Positions 54,193 to 61,466 are shown, numbered from the stretch's first letter. The stretch: 64,000 nucleotides of DNA from Balneolaceae bacterium (GCA_006969905.1 CP030887.1:2152001-2216000); one strand, 5' to 3'. The notes: generated from the letters alone by a model not told the origin. Numbers and translations are program-made.

Positions 54193-54888
54193 CTAAGGGT
54201 ATACTCTGAAATCCATATTTCTTATTTCAAAGTAGTTTTCAATATCCCAATCGGTGTTGATTACAACGCCCCCCATGAGGTAAATTTTCAGATCGGTAAG
54301 CTCGTTTTCAATCGCTTCCAGTATCCGGGTAAGCTTCAGGTGAATGGCATCATAGGCAACATCAGTAGCTTTTTTTAAAGGATAAGAATCACTGAAAATC
54401 TCCTTTCTCTTGTGGTAAAGATGCTGGATAACCCGGGCTTGCTGATAGTCTAACGGATTACTGGTAGGCAGCTCCTCTTTATGTTCAATATTTGATAATG
54501 CGCCTACAAGAGAACCACAGCAGGTTGAAAGCCCGAACTGGTGATGCCGGTTCACTTGTCCCAGTTGTCCATCCCTTGAAACCCCGATATGGGGCCCGTA
54601 CATAATAATGGCTGCTCCATGCGTAGGTACATGGCTTAAAAAAGCTTTCATACCTGTAATTCCGGCAAAAGGTAAGCCCGAAATTCCTCCAAGAATAAAA
54701 GGGCCCGGCCCGGCAAAAATATCGTTAAACTGGTGGAATACATTATTGACCTCATCACTACAAAAAGACGTAGCCCAGAGAGTATTTTCGGGATCCAAAC
54801 CGCAGTCTTTAAAGTCATCAAGGATTTGATCTTCAAGTTCTGAAATAATAATTGCGTTGGGGAAATGGATTGGAATAGCGTTATACAT
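54193..54888 (-). CDS. LCIB-type (beta/theta) carbonic anhydrase-like protein
   Basis: 231 residues matching the low-CO2-inducible LCIB/C carbonic anhydrase domain: SFCSDEVNN (Cys43, Asp45), ILGGISGLPFAGITGMKAFL then SHVPTHG (His86), MYGPHIGVSRDGQLGQVNR and STCCGSLVGAL (Cys123/124). In LCIB enzymes a Cys-His-Cys triad binds zinc and a CxD aspartate gates it; all have counterparts here. The reaction would be CO2/bicarbonate interconversion. No signal peptide, so cytoplasmic. An AAGGA site lies 8 bases from the ATG. It is divergent, across 132 bp, from sbtA-sbtB (bicarbonate uptake), which supports the call. Family recognition is from memory of motifs; activity is untested. Confidence 0.8.
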   Translation of the reverse strand: MYNAIPIHFPNAIIISELEDQILDDFKDCGLDPENTLWATSFCSDEVNNVFHQFNDIFAGPGPFILGGISGLPFAGITGMKAFLSHVPTHGAAIIMYGPHIGVSRDGQLGQVNRHHQFGLSTCCGSLVGALSNIEHKEELPTSNPLDYQQARVIQHLYHKRKEIFSDSYPLKKATDVAYDAIHLKLTRILEAIENELTDLKIYLMGGVVINTDWDIENYFEIRNMDFRVYP

Positions 54889-54949
54889 ACTAGGGTTCCT
54901 TTTTCAGGAATCTTGTTCGGTTTTTTTATTTATCTGAAGTGAATTGTGG

Positions 54950-54957
54950 TATCTTTG
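54950..54957 (+). promoter_or_regulatory. TATCTTTG -7 promoter box for sbtA-sbtB
   Basis: Perfect TAnnTTTG element 63 bases before the sbtA ATG; the -33 position has TTTATTT rather than TTG. It lies in the 132-bp region shared with the divergent carbonic anhydrase-like gene. Confidence 0.45.
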
Positions 54958-54986
54958 CTCGAATTTAAGGAAAAGCCGGATTTTTT

Positions 54987-55017
54987 ATATCAGGCAATAA
55001 TTTCTAGACACTGATAT
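54987..55017 (+). promoter_or_regulatory. Leader hairpin next to the sbtA start codon
   Basis: ATATCAG (54987-54993) pairs with CTGATAT (55011-55017) around a 17-base loop. The 3' arm ends three bases before the sbtA ATG, so the folded RNA would cover the ribosome entry site. No Shine-Dalgarno sequence is evident there. Confidence 0.4.
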
Positions 55018-55020
55018 TTA

Positions 55021-55977
55021 ATGGACTCTTTGTTATCCAACTTTGCATCTCCGGTTGTGCTGGCTTTTGTTTTGGGAATAGTGGCAAAAGTAGTAAAAAG
55101 TGACCTGGAGATACCACGCACTATATACCAGGGTATATCAATTTATTTGTTACTTGCCATCGGATTGAAAGGGGGAGTAGAGCTTAGCAAAACACCCTTC
55201 AACGAGTTCTTCCTACCGGCGGGCATTACACTTTTCTTAGGTGTTCTTACACCACTTATTGCTTTTGCTGTTCTTAAATATATCGGTAAAATGGATTTAA
55301 CCAATTCAGCAGCGGTGGCAGCGCATTATGGTTCTGTATCTGTAGTTACCTTTATTGCTTCGGTCAGTTACCTGGAGGCTCAGGGCGAAAACCCGGAAGG
55401 GTTTATGCCGACACTGGTTGCCATATTGGAAATACCGGGTATTATCGTTGCTCTTCTGATTCCTCAAATCGCAAATAAAAACGGAGGATCCTTCAAAAAG
55501 GCCCTTCATGAAGTCATTACCGGAAGCAGTATTGTTTTGCTACTTGGAGGTTTGATAATCGGATATATAGCCGGACCTGTGAAGTTTGAATCAGTCAGCC
55601 CGTTTTTTGTGAGCGGCTTCCAGGGAGCACTGGTTATTTTTCTTTTAGAGCTGGGAATGGTTACCGCCAAGAGATTACAGGATTTAAGAAAAGTGGGTTT
55701 TTTTCTTGTTGGCTTTGGGATACTGATTCCGATCTTTCATGGCGTATTAGCAATTTGGTTAGGACTGATGGCAGGTCTCAGTATCGCAGGTGCTGCGGTG
55801 CTTGCTGCAATGGTTTCCAGTGGTTCGTATATTGCGGCACCGGCTGCAGTGAGGATTGCACTACCCAAAGCAAGCCCCACACTTTATTTGACAGCTTCAT
55901 TAGGAATTACCTTTCCCTTCAATATTGCGCTAGGTATTCCGCTTTATTATGTAATTGCTCAATGGTTAGGAGGTTAA
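55021..55977 (+). CDS. sbtA: SbtA-type sodium-dependent bicarbonate permease
   Basis: 318 residues, about ten membrane helices in two repeats, with the family start LLSNFASPVVLAFVLGIVAK and DLEIPRTIYQGISIYLLLAIGLKGG (in parts), the HYGSVSVVTFIASVSYLE segment near the substrate site, and SSGSYIAAPAAVRIALPKA in the second half. Cyanobacterial SbtA is a high-affinity Na+/HCO3- symporter of about 370 residues; this is the shorter bacterial form. It begins the sbtA-sbtB transcript (1-bp gap) opposite the LCIB-like carbonic anhydrase. Expected role: bicarbonate import for anaplerotic carboxylation or pH control. Confidence 0.9.
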   Translation: MDSLLSNFASPVVLAFVLGIVAKVVKSDLEIPRTIYQGISIYLLLAIGLKGGVELSKTPFNEFFLPAGITLFLGVLTPLIAFAVLKYIGKMDLTNSAAVAAHYGSVSVVTFIASVSYLEAQGENPEGFMPTLVAILEIPGIIVALLIPQIANKNGGSFKKALHEVITGSSIVLLLGGLIIGYIAGPVKFESVSPFFVSGFQGALVIFLLELGMVTAKRLQDLRKVGFFLVGFGILIPIFHGVLAIWLGLMAGLSIAGAAVLAAMVSSGSYIAAPAAVRIALPKASPTLYLTASLGITFPFNIALGIPLYYVIAQWLGG

Positions 55978-55978
55978 C

Positions 55979-56281
55979 ATGGCATTAGTAGAATTATATT
56001 TGGTAACAATTATCACAGAGCGGCTTTTACGGGATGAAATTCTCGAAAAAATGACCGAACTGGGCGCTAAAGGTTTTACTTTAACAGAAGCTACCGGCGA
56101 AGGCTCCAGGGGTATTCGGGCAAGTGATTGGGAAGGTAAAAACGTAAAAATCGAAACAGTAGTGAGTGAAGAAGTAGGTAACTCAATTATCGATTTTATT
56201 GCAGAATCCTATTTTGAAAACTATGCGGTCATTACCTATTCCCATCCGGTAAATGTAGTCAGGGGCGATAAGTACATTTGA
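55979..56281 (+). CDS. sbtB: SbtB-like PII-family regulator of bicarbonate transport
   Basis: 100 residues with the PII ferredoxin-like fold: LVTIITERLLRDEILEKM, LGAKGFTLTEATGEGSRG leading into the T-loop (about residues 40-56) and VKIETVVSEEVGNSIIDFIAE. GxGSRxxR before the T-loop is the SbtB-type variant of PII. SbtB trimers bind adenine nucleotides (cAMP, AMP, ADP, ATP) and close SbtA. The protein ends at HPVNVVRGDKYI and so lacks the C-terminal CGPxGC redox loop of cyanobacterial SbtB. It starts 1 bp after sbtA. Confidence 0.88.
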   Translation: MALVELYLVTIITERLLRDEILEKMTELGAKGFTLTEATGEGSRGIRASDWEGKNVKIETVVSEEVGNSIIDFIAESYFENYAVITYSHPVNVVRGDKYI

Positions 56282-56594
56282 AGATTGCCGACTTATTGAG
56301 CAGAGTTTAAAGCGGGCAAACAAAATGTATTTTAGCTTTTATTTTATTTTTCTAACCCGCATTAATTGGCAGTATTAATGTGTATCTTTTGCGCTACATC
56401 GTGAGTTCACGATAAGACTGGAAAACTGACTTGTTCAGTTAAACCTTTCAGGTTTATAAAACATTGCTGGCTTTATAAATAATCAAGCTGTCTGCTTGCC
56501 TCTTGTCATTAGCTCACCACAACCAAATAATGGTTCCGGGCAAGAATATCATACAGCACAGGCTTTTTGATCGGGATACAAATACAGATTTATA
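56282..56594 (+). promoter_or_regulatory. Long structured leader of the DEAD-box helicase gene
   Basis: A 313-bp gap without a gene. A TATCTTTTG promoter-like box lies at 56383-56391. After it come, in order, ATCGTGA-GT-TCACGAT (56398-56413), AACTGA/TCAGTT (56424-56440), AAACCT-TTC-AGGTTT (56441-56455) and two TTTATAAA repeats. If transcription starts near 56398, the 5' leader is about 200 bases with several stems, like the long leaders of cold-shock helicase and csp mRNAs. Confidence 0.45.
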
Positions 56595-58316
56595 ATGTCG
56601 ACTTTTAATGAACTGGGCCTTAAGCAAGAACTGCTTGAAGCCGTAGAACTATTGGGTTTTACAAACCCAACCAAAGTGCAGGAACTGGCTATACCTACGA
56701 TTCTTGCTTCTCAAAGAGATTTAGTTGCACTGGCTCAGACCGGAACGGGCAAAACAGGGGCTTTCGGATTACCAAGCCTGCAGCAAATAGATGTGAACTC
56801 TGATGCCGTTCAGGTTTTGGTGCTTTCGCCAACCCGGGAATTAGCTATTCAGATTGCAAAGGATATGAAAGCTTTCGCAAAAAAGATGAAAGGTGTGAAA
56901 ACCGTAGCTGTTTACGGAGGGGCAACTATTTCCACGCAAATAAAGGCACTTCAAAACGGCTGCCAGGTTGTGGTAGGTACACCAGGTAGAATGCTCGACC
57001 TGATCCGTAGAAGAAAGCTGGATGTAAGCAGTGTTCGCACGTTGATACTGGATGAAGCGGACGAGATGTTGAATATGGGTTTCCAGGAAGACCTGGATGC
57101 TATTTTAGAAGGTACTCCTGAAGGAAAGCAAACTTTGTTGTTTTCGGCCACAATGCCTAAGCAGATAGCTAAAATGGCTAAAAAGTACATGCGTGATCCT
57201 GAAGAAATTGAAGTGGGAGAGCGCAATTCAGGAGCAAAGAATGTGGAACACCACTTTTATATGGTGCATGCCAAAGACCGTTTTGAAGCTTTGAAACGAA
57301 TTGTGGATATGAACCCGGACGTGTACGGGATTGTTTTTTGCCGAACCCGGCGCGAAACGGCGGAAATTGCATCAAAACTTAATAAGGATGGCTATGATGT
57401 GGATTTGCTGAACGGTGATCTTTCCCAGGCACAGCGTGATGATGTGATGAACCGCTTCAGGACCAAAGAGCTACAGCTGTTAGTGGCAACCGATGTAGCT
57501 GCACGGGGTTTGGATGTGGACAGCCTTACTCATGTTATCAACTTTAATCTGCCTGATGATCTTGAGGTATATATACATCGCAGCGGAAGAACCGGGCGTG
57601 CAGGAAAAACAGGGATTTCTATTTCAATTGTTCATACCAGGGAAATGCGAAGAATCCGGGATTTAGAAAGAATGTCGGGTAAAGAATTCATCAAAAAAGA
57701 AGTACCCACAGGGGAAGAGATATGTGCCATCCGCATGCTGGATTTAATTGACACAGTGAAAGAAACCAAGGTAAATGAAGAGCAGATACAGAAGTTTCTA
57801 CCAAATGCCCTTGAAAAGCTTGCTGACCTGGAAAGAGACGAACTGATTAAACACTTTCTATCCGTTGAGTTCAATCATTTTTTGGAGTATTACAAAGATG
57901 CTTCCGATTTAAATGCCAAAGGAGGAGGAGAAAGAAGAAAAGGAGAATCAAGACGAGGAGACAGGGCTGAAAAAGGGAGACGAGGAGGTGGAAGAGATCG
58001 GGATTTCAGCTCTAATGGTTACGAGCGATTTTTCATTAACGTTGGCCGTCGTGATGGTTTAAACCCGGTACGATTAATGGGCCTGATAAATGAAAACCTG
58101 AGAGGTACCAAGCCAGATTTTGGCAAGATTGATGTACAGAATAACTTCTCCTTTTTTGAAGTGGAAGCAGGATTTCAAAATGACTTGATTTATAGCGCAA
58201 AAGGTTCAAAATTTGAAGGCAGAGACGTGTCGATAGAGACTGCCCAACAGGAAAAGAAAAGCAGGGGAGGTTCTTCAAAAAAGCGGAAAGGGAAAAAGAG
58301 TAAACCAAAAAAATAA
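56595..58316 (+). CDS. deaD: DEAD-box RNA helicase (DeaD/CsdA-like) with C-terminal DbpA-type domain
   Basis: 573 residues. All helicase motifs are present: Q motif region FTNPTKVQELAIP, AQTGTGKT, PTRELAIQ, GTPGRMLD, DEADEM, SAT, then VFCRTR, ATDVAARGLDV and HRSGRTGRAGKTG. After a charged, Arg/Gly-rich linker (about 435-475) comes a DbpA/CsdA RNA-binding domain (about 478-550, FFINVGRRDGLNPVRLMGL) and a Lys-rich tail. Such enzymes unwind rRNA during ribosome assembly and mRNA at low temperature. The next gene starts 6 bp downstream. Confidence 0.95.
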   Translation: MSTFNELGLKQELLEAVELLGFTNPTKVQELAIPTILASQRDLVALAQTGTGKTGAFGLPSLQQIDVNSDAVQVLVLSPTRELAIQIAKDMKAFAKKMKGVKTVAVYGGATISTQIKALQNGCQVVVGTPGRMLDLIRRRKLDVSSVRTLILDEADEMLNMGFQEDLDAILEGTPEGKQTLLFSATMPKQIAKMAKKYMRDPEEIEVGERNSGAKNVEHHFYMVHAKDRFEALKRIVDMNPDVYGIVFCRTRRETAEIASKLNKDGYDVDLLNGDLSQAQRDDVMNRFRTKELQLLVATDVAARGLDVDSLTHVINFNLPDDLEVYIHRSGRTGRAGKTGISISIVHTREMRRIRDLERMSGKEFIKKEVPTGEEICAIRMLDLIDTVKETKVNEEQIQKFLPNALEKLADLERDELIKHFLSVEFNHFLEYYKDASDLNAKGGGERRKGESRRGDRAEKGRRGGGRDRDFSSNGYERFFINVGRRDGLNPVRLMGLINENLRGTKPDFGKIDVQNNFSFFEVEAGFQNDLIYSAKGSKFEGRDVSIETAQQEKKSRGGSSKKRKGKKSKPKK

Positions 58317-58322
58317 AGCAGG

Positions 58323-59231
58323 ATGAAAGCCTTTGATGTAGTCATTCTCACCGAATCCAGGTACCTGAATCCCGAAAGCGGGGATGGATATGTATTGAAT
58401 ATTCTGAAAGAAGACCGGCTACTGCAAGAGGCCCTGGAAAAGAAGGGACTAAAAGTTACCCGAAAAGATTGGGCCGATCCTGATTTTGACTGGAGTTCAA
58501 CACATTGTGCTATTTTCAGGACTACCTGGGATTATTTTGACCGTTTTGATGAGTTCAAAGCCTGGTTAGACCGGGTTGAATCCCAAACCCAATTCATTAA
58601 CCCGGTTTCCCAGATACGTTGGAATATGGATAAGTGGTACCTGAAAGATTTACAAGGCGAGGGAGTCCGGGTGGTAGAGACAAGGTATATCAAAAAGGGA
58701 TATGAACATCCTTTGCATCGTATTCTTGAGGAATCAGGATGGGAAGATGCTATTCTTAAACCTACCGTTGCCGGTGCAGGCCGCCATACCTATCGCATTA
58801 ACCCCGAGAATGTAGCGGAGTATGAAGAAGTGTTTTCCGCTCTTATAGCCGAGGAGGATATGATGCTTCAACCTTTCCAGGCTAAAATAATGGAGAAGGG
58901 AGAAGTTTCTTTTATGGTGATTGGAGGCAAGTTTACCCATGCCATTCTTAAAAAAGCCAAAGCGGGGGATTTCAGAGTGCAGGATGATTTTGGCGGTACG
59001 GTTCATCCTTATGAAGCCAGCCAGGCGGAAATAGAATTTGCCGAACAAGTAACCAAAGCCTGTGAGCCCTTACCTGTGTATGCCCGCGTAGATGTGATGT
59101 GGAACAATGAAGATCAGCTTGCTGTTTCGGAAGTGGAGTTAGTGGAGCCTGAGTTATGGTTCAGGGAAAACCCTGAAGCTGCGGATTTATTGGCGGAGGA
59201 GGTTCGAAGAGAATTAGAGCTGCAACAATGA
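58323..59231 (+). CDS. ATP-grasp domain protein
   Basis: 302 residues, cytoplasmic. The N-terminal part has the IFRTTWDYFDRFDEF segment typical of a RimK/glutathione-synthetase-like ATP-grasp group; the ATP-binding core includes AILKPTVAGAGRHTYRI and MLQPFQAKIMEKGEVSFMVIGGK (in parts), and the Mg-binding end is YARVDVMWNN followed by EVELVEPELWF. The family joins a carboxylate to an amine or thiol with ATP. Homologues include DcsG-like and prokaryotic glutathione synthetase-like enzymes; the substrate is unknown. It follows the helicase by 6 bp. Confidence 0.85.
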   Translation: MKAFDVVILTESRYLNPESGDGYVLNILKEDRLLQEALEKKGLKVTRKDWADPDFDWSSTHCAIFRTTWDYFDRFDEFKAWLDRVESQTQFINPVSQIRWNMDKWYLKDLQGEGVRVVETRYIKKGYEHPLHRILEESGWEDAILKPTVAGAGRHTYRINPENVAEYEEVFSALIAEEDMMLQPFQAKIMEKGEVSFMVIGGKFTHAILKKAKAGDFRVQDDFGGTVHPYEASQAEIEFAEQVTKACEPLPVYARVDVMWNNEDQLAVSEVELVEPELWFRENPEAADLLAEEVRRELELQQ

Positions 59232-59265
59232 TCAGGGCAATTCGTCTTTAGCGAAAAACACATGC

Positions 59266-60015
59266 ATGAATTATCCTTTAGTTAGACCCGTATACTACTA
59301 TTCTCTATTTAAAGAGATCCTCAATTTTATAAAAAGCCCAAAAAACGTACTTAATACTGAGAAATCCGTTAGAGTTAAAGTTTATGATACAATAGGGCTT
59401 TATTTCATAAAGCTTGTATTTCTTATTCCTGTAGTACTTTTTTTCGCATTGGTTTACGACCCTGAGAATGTACAAAGCGTTAGGATGATGGATCGCTTTA
59501 CTCCACCAATGCTGCTTTTAGTTGGCGGTATTATTTTGCCTTTGGTTGAAGAAATCGGATTCAGGCTTTCTTTAAAATTCAAACCTGTGTACCTGGCGGC
59601 ATCATTAAGTGTTTTTGTGTATTACTTTCTTACGAAAGCAGTCTTTCAGACTAATATCTCGTTAGTAGACGAAAGTTTTGCAACAAGAGTCTTGATCTCC
59701 TTGTCTTCAGGAGTGGTACTATTGCCAATATTCAATACAAGCTCTGTAAAAGAAAAGCTGGCCTCGTTTTGGAACAGGCATTTCCGCAGCATCTTTTATC
59801 TTTCTTGTATCATCTTTGCATGGATACATATAAGTAAGTACGAAATTACCTTTCTAAATGTACTTTTATTACCCATCCTGACAATTCCTCAATTGCTTAG
59901 CGCAATAATTTATGGATATACACGAGTGTCTTTCGGATTCAAATATCCCCTGTTTTTGCACATGTCTGTCAATTTAATAGCAATTAGCCTGTCGCTTTTA
60001 CCATTCACAGATTAG
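59266..60015 (+). CDS. CPBP-family intramembrane metalloprotease (CAAX/Abi type)
   Basis: 249 residues with about seven membrane helices. The three CPBP active-site motifs are in order: EExxxR as Glu95-Glu96-IGF-Arg100, FxxxH in FAWIHIS and HxxxN in LHMSVNL. Bacterial members process peptides or modify membrane proteins; substrates are rarely known. It is 34 bp downstream of the ATP-grasp gene and ends at a strong hairpin. Confidence 0.85.
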   Translation: MNYPLVRPVYYYSLFKEILNFIKSPKNVLNTEKSVRVKVYDTIGLYFIKLVFLIPVVLFFALVYDPENVQSVRMMDRFTPPMLLLVGGIILPLVEEIGFRLSLKFKPVYLAASLSVFVYYFLTKAVFQTNISLVDESFATRVLISLSSGVVLLPIFNTSSVKEKLASFWNRHFRSIFYLSCIIFAWIHISKYEITFLNVLLLPILTIPQLLSAIIYGYTRVSFGFKYPLFLHMSVNLIAISLSLLPFTD

Positions 60016-60034
60016 TAGGCTTTTCTCCAACATA

Positions 60035-60065
60035 AGAATATCATGCACTGTGTGCATGATATTCT
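60035..60065. terminator. 14-bp perfect hairpin, probable bidirectional terminator
   Basis: AGAATATCATGCAC (60035-60048), loop TGT, then the exact complement (60052-60065). It lies between convergent genes. A T-rich tract (TATTTTTTAA) occurs on the plus strand 15 bases further on, with no immediate T run, so some other role for this unusually long stem is possible. Confidence 0.6.
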
Positions 60066-60088
60066 GGTTTAGCAATAGTATTTTTTAA

Positions 60089-60547
60089 TTATTGGTCACC
60101 AGGTGCAGGAATTTTATTTCTAAAATCAAAAGCTATTTCTGAAGCACCATTTTTTTGTAAGTAATCTAACCTCTCAACTGCTTGTTGCACTGTAGGGTAT
60201 TCTCCAATCGGTACCCACCACATTGCGGTATAGACTTTTCCATAGGACTGAAACCATTCCTTTCTTCTTCTCAAAAAATCAGCATGAAAAGTTTTGTAAA
60301 CAAATTTTTCCAGACATTCAATTGACTCCCAAACGGATACATTAATAATTACCTGTTCGTCATTATAGGGGTTGAAACTAGTCGCATCGTTATTCTCGTC
60401 TTTTAATCTCCAAACAAAACCATCACTGCTTTCGGCTAAATTGTTTACACGATCCAAATTATCTACAAATTCTTTCATGACAGGGTCGTCAATATTTACT
60501 CCTTTCATTCGGGCAACGTTGATTTGTGCTATATTATATTCTTTCAT
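60089..60547 (-). CDS. DUF3291 protein
   Basis: 152 residues with the DUF3291 sequence pattern: IAQINVARMKGVNIDDPVM, then FVDNLDRVNNLAESSDGFVW (typical LDxIN...SPGFVWRL), VSVWESIECLEKFVYKTFH and MWWVPIGEYPTVQQAVERLD. The fold is probably a dimeric alpha-beta barrel of the heme-degrading/ABM type; function unknown. Cytoplasmic. Next to it are the attC-like element and an orphan gene, so this part may be a variable spot. Confidence 0.87.
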   Translation of the reverse strand: MKEYNIAQINVARMKGVNIDDPVMKEFVDNLDRVNNLAESSDGFVWRLKDENNDATSFNPYNDEQVIINVSVWESIECLEKFVYKTFHADFLRRRKEWFQSYGKVYTAMWWVPIGEYPTVQQAVERLDYLQKNGASEIAFDFRNKIPAPGDQ

Positions 60548-60569
60548 AGGTACAGTTTTATATTATCTC

Positions 60570-60628
60570 CAACGGTTTGGCTATGCGCAGTGTCCCGAAG
60601 GGCATTGCGTATAGGTGTTGTTGTAACC
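60570..60628. repeat. attC-like imperfect hairpin element with left arm of an inverted repeat
   Basis: CAACGG...GGCTATGCGCAGTG (60570-60592), TCCCGAAGG, then CATTGCGTATAGGTGTTG (60603-60620). The arms pair as CTATGCGCAGTG/CATTGCGTATAG with an unpaired GGTTTGG side and outer CAAC/GTTG, the layout of integron attC-type or similar dispersed elements in Bacteroidota genomes. It runs into TGTTGTTGTAACC (60616-60628), the left copy of an inverted repeat. The GTTRRRY core of true attC sites is not exact. Confidence 0.5.
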
Positions 60629-60631
60629 AGT

Positions 60632-61108
60632 TTATTCTAGTCTGTTAATCAATTTTTTAAAGTGTGGATAATAAATTCTACCCCACATAGGATTTTTTTC
60701 AAATTGGAAAGTTTCTTGGGATTTAGAATCATGAACAACAGGAATTGAAAACCCTGCCCACTTTTTGCCTGATTTTAATTTTTGGCAGTAGTCTTTGGCT
60801 TTATCCGAAATATTATTTGAAATCAAAACTGATATTACTCCTAATCCTGATTGAAGTCCCCTTGGCCAACCTTTATAGTTTTGCTTGGAAAACTTAAACG
60901 ATTCAGATAAATGATTTTCTATTAGAGTTTCATCTATTTCTTGATTCCCAAAGTCAGTTACCACAATGAAGGTATTTAATTGTGTAGCCATCCAACTCCA
61001 TTTAAACTTCTTTTCATATCCAACTACGCTTTTATTATCTAGGATATTTTCTTCAGAATGATAAATAGAAGATTCTTTTAGTTTAGCTTTTATTGATTCA
61101 ATGTTCAT
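60632..61108 (-). CDS. Hypothetical protein inside a 13-bp inverted repeat
   Basis: 158 residues, no signal peptide or membrane helix, no family recognised. It has an aromatic-rich core (KKFKWSWMATQLNTFIVVTDF, then YKGWPRGLQSGLGVISVLIS, GKKWAGFSIPVVHDSKS and NPMWGRIYYPHFKKL) that looks like a compact globular alpha/beta protein. The gene is exactly bracketed by TGTTGTTGTAACC (60616-60628) and its inverted near-copy (61126-61138). That and its orphan character suggest a cassette-like insertion. Confidence 0.65.
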   Translation of the reverse strand: MNIESIKAKLKESSIYHSEENILDNKSVVGYEKKFKWSWMATQLNTFIVVTDFGNQEIDETLIENHLSESFKFSKQNYKGWPRGLQSGLGVISVLISNNISDKAKDYCQKLKSGKKWAGFSIPVVHDSKSQETFQFEKNPMWGRIYYPHFKKLINRLE

Positions 61109-61125
61109 TCTTTATTGTTTTAATA

Positions 61126-61138
61126 GGCTACAACAACA
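61126..61138. repeat. Right copy of the 13-bp inverted repeat
   Basis: GGCTACAACAACA is the inverted copy, with one mismatch, of TGTTGTTGTAACC at 60616-60628. It lies 17 bases upstream of the start codon of the enclosed minus-strand gene. Confidence 0.5.
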
Positions 61139-61142
61139 GAGT

Positions 61143-61203
61143 AAAGTGAACTCTATTCACTTTATCCCTATTTCAAATTTAAGTTTTATTCACTTTATCC
61201 CTT
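61143..61203. repeat. Direct and inverted TTCACTTTATCCC repeats
   Basis: TATTCACTTTATCCCT occurs at 61154-61169 and again at 61187-61202, 33 bp apart; AAAGTGAA (61143-61150) is inverted to the first. The group lies upstream of the minus-strand orphan gene and may be operator sites. The 358-bp gap 61109-61466 also contains CTGGTTAAACC twice (61304 and 61364) and a stop-bounded 33-codon reading frame without a start codon at about 61343-61440 (minus), perhaps a gene remnant. Confidence 0.4.
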
Positions 61204-61287
61204 TTAAAAAACAGGATAAAAGGAATAAACTGCATTCAGAAATAAACTACAAGTTCCTGTTATTTTGAATGAACAGCTGAAAATAAA

Positions 61288-61320
61288 AATAGCAGTTCAA
61301 CCCCTGGTTAAACCGCTATT
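61288..61320 (-). terminator. Possible terminator downstream of the TonB-dependent receptor
   Basis: Bulged stem AATAGC-A-GTT / AAC-C-GCTATT; on the minus strand it runs into TATTTTTATTTTC. It lies about 150 bases after the receptor's stop codon. Confidence 0.45.
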
Positions 61321-61466
61321 GAAGGTTTTTGAAATATGGTATTAGTTCATTTTCTGGTTAAACCATTTGGATGAGCCTCTTTCACAGATTCATTCGCTTC
61401 GGTATCCTGATCGTAATAGCTGAATTTATTAAAGGGGGAATCCGGTTGCTATTCTAAATTCCATAA

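Noticed and set aside
60570-60628. True integron attC site
   Set aside because: The hairpin layout fits, but the GTTRRRY core is not exact, no integrase is in the window, and the flanking copies are inverted rather than direct; kept only as attC-like.
61143-61203. CRISPR array
   Set aside because: Only two direct copies of a 16-bp motif with unequal flanks, no leader and no cas genes.
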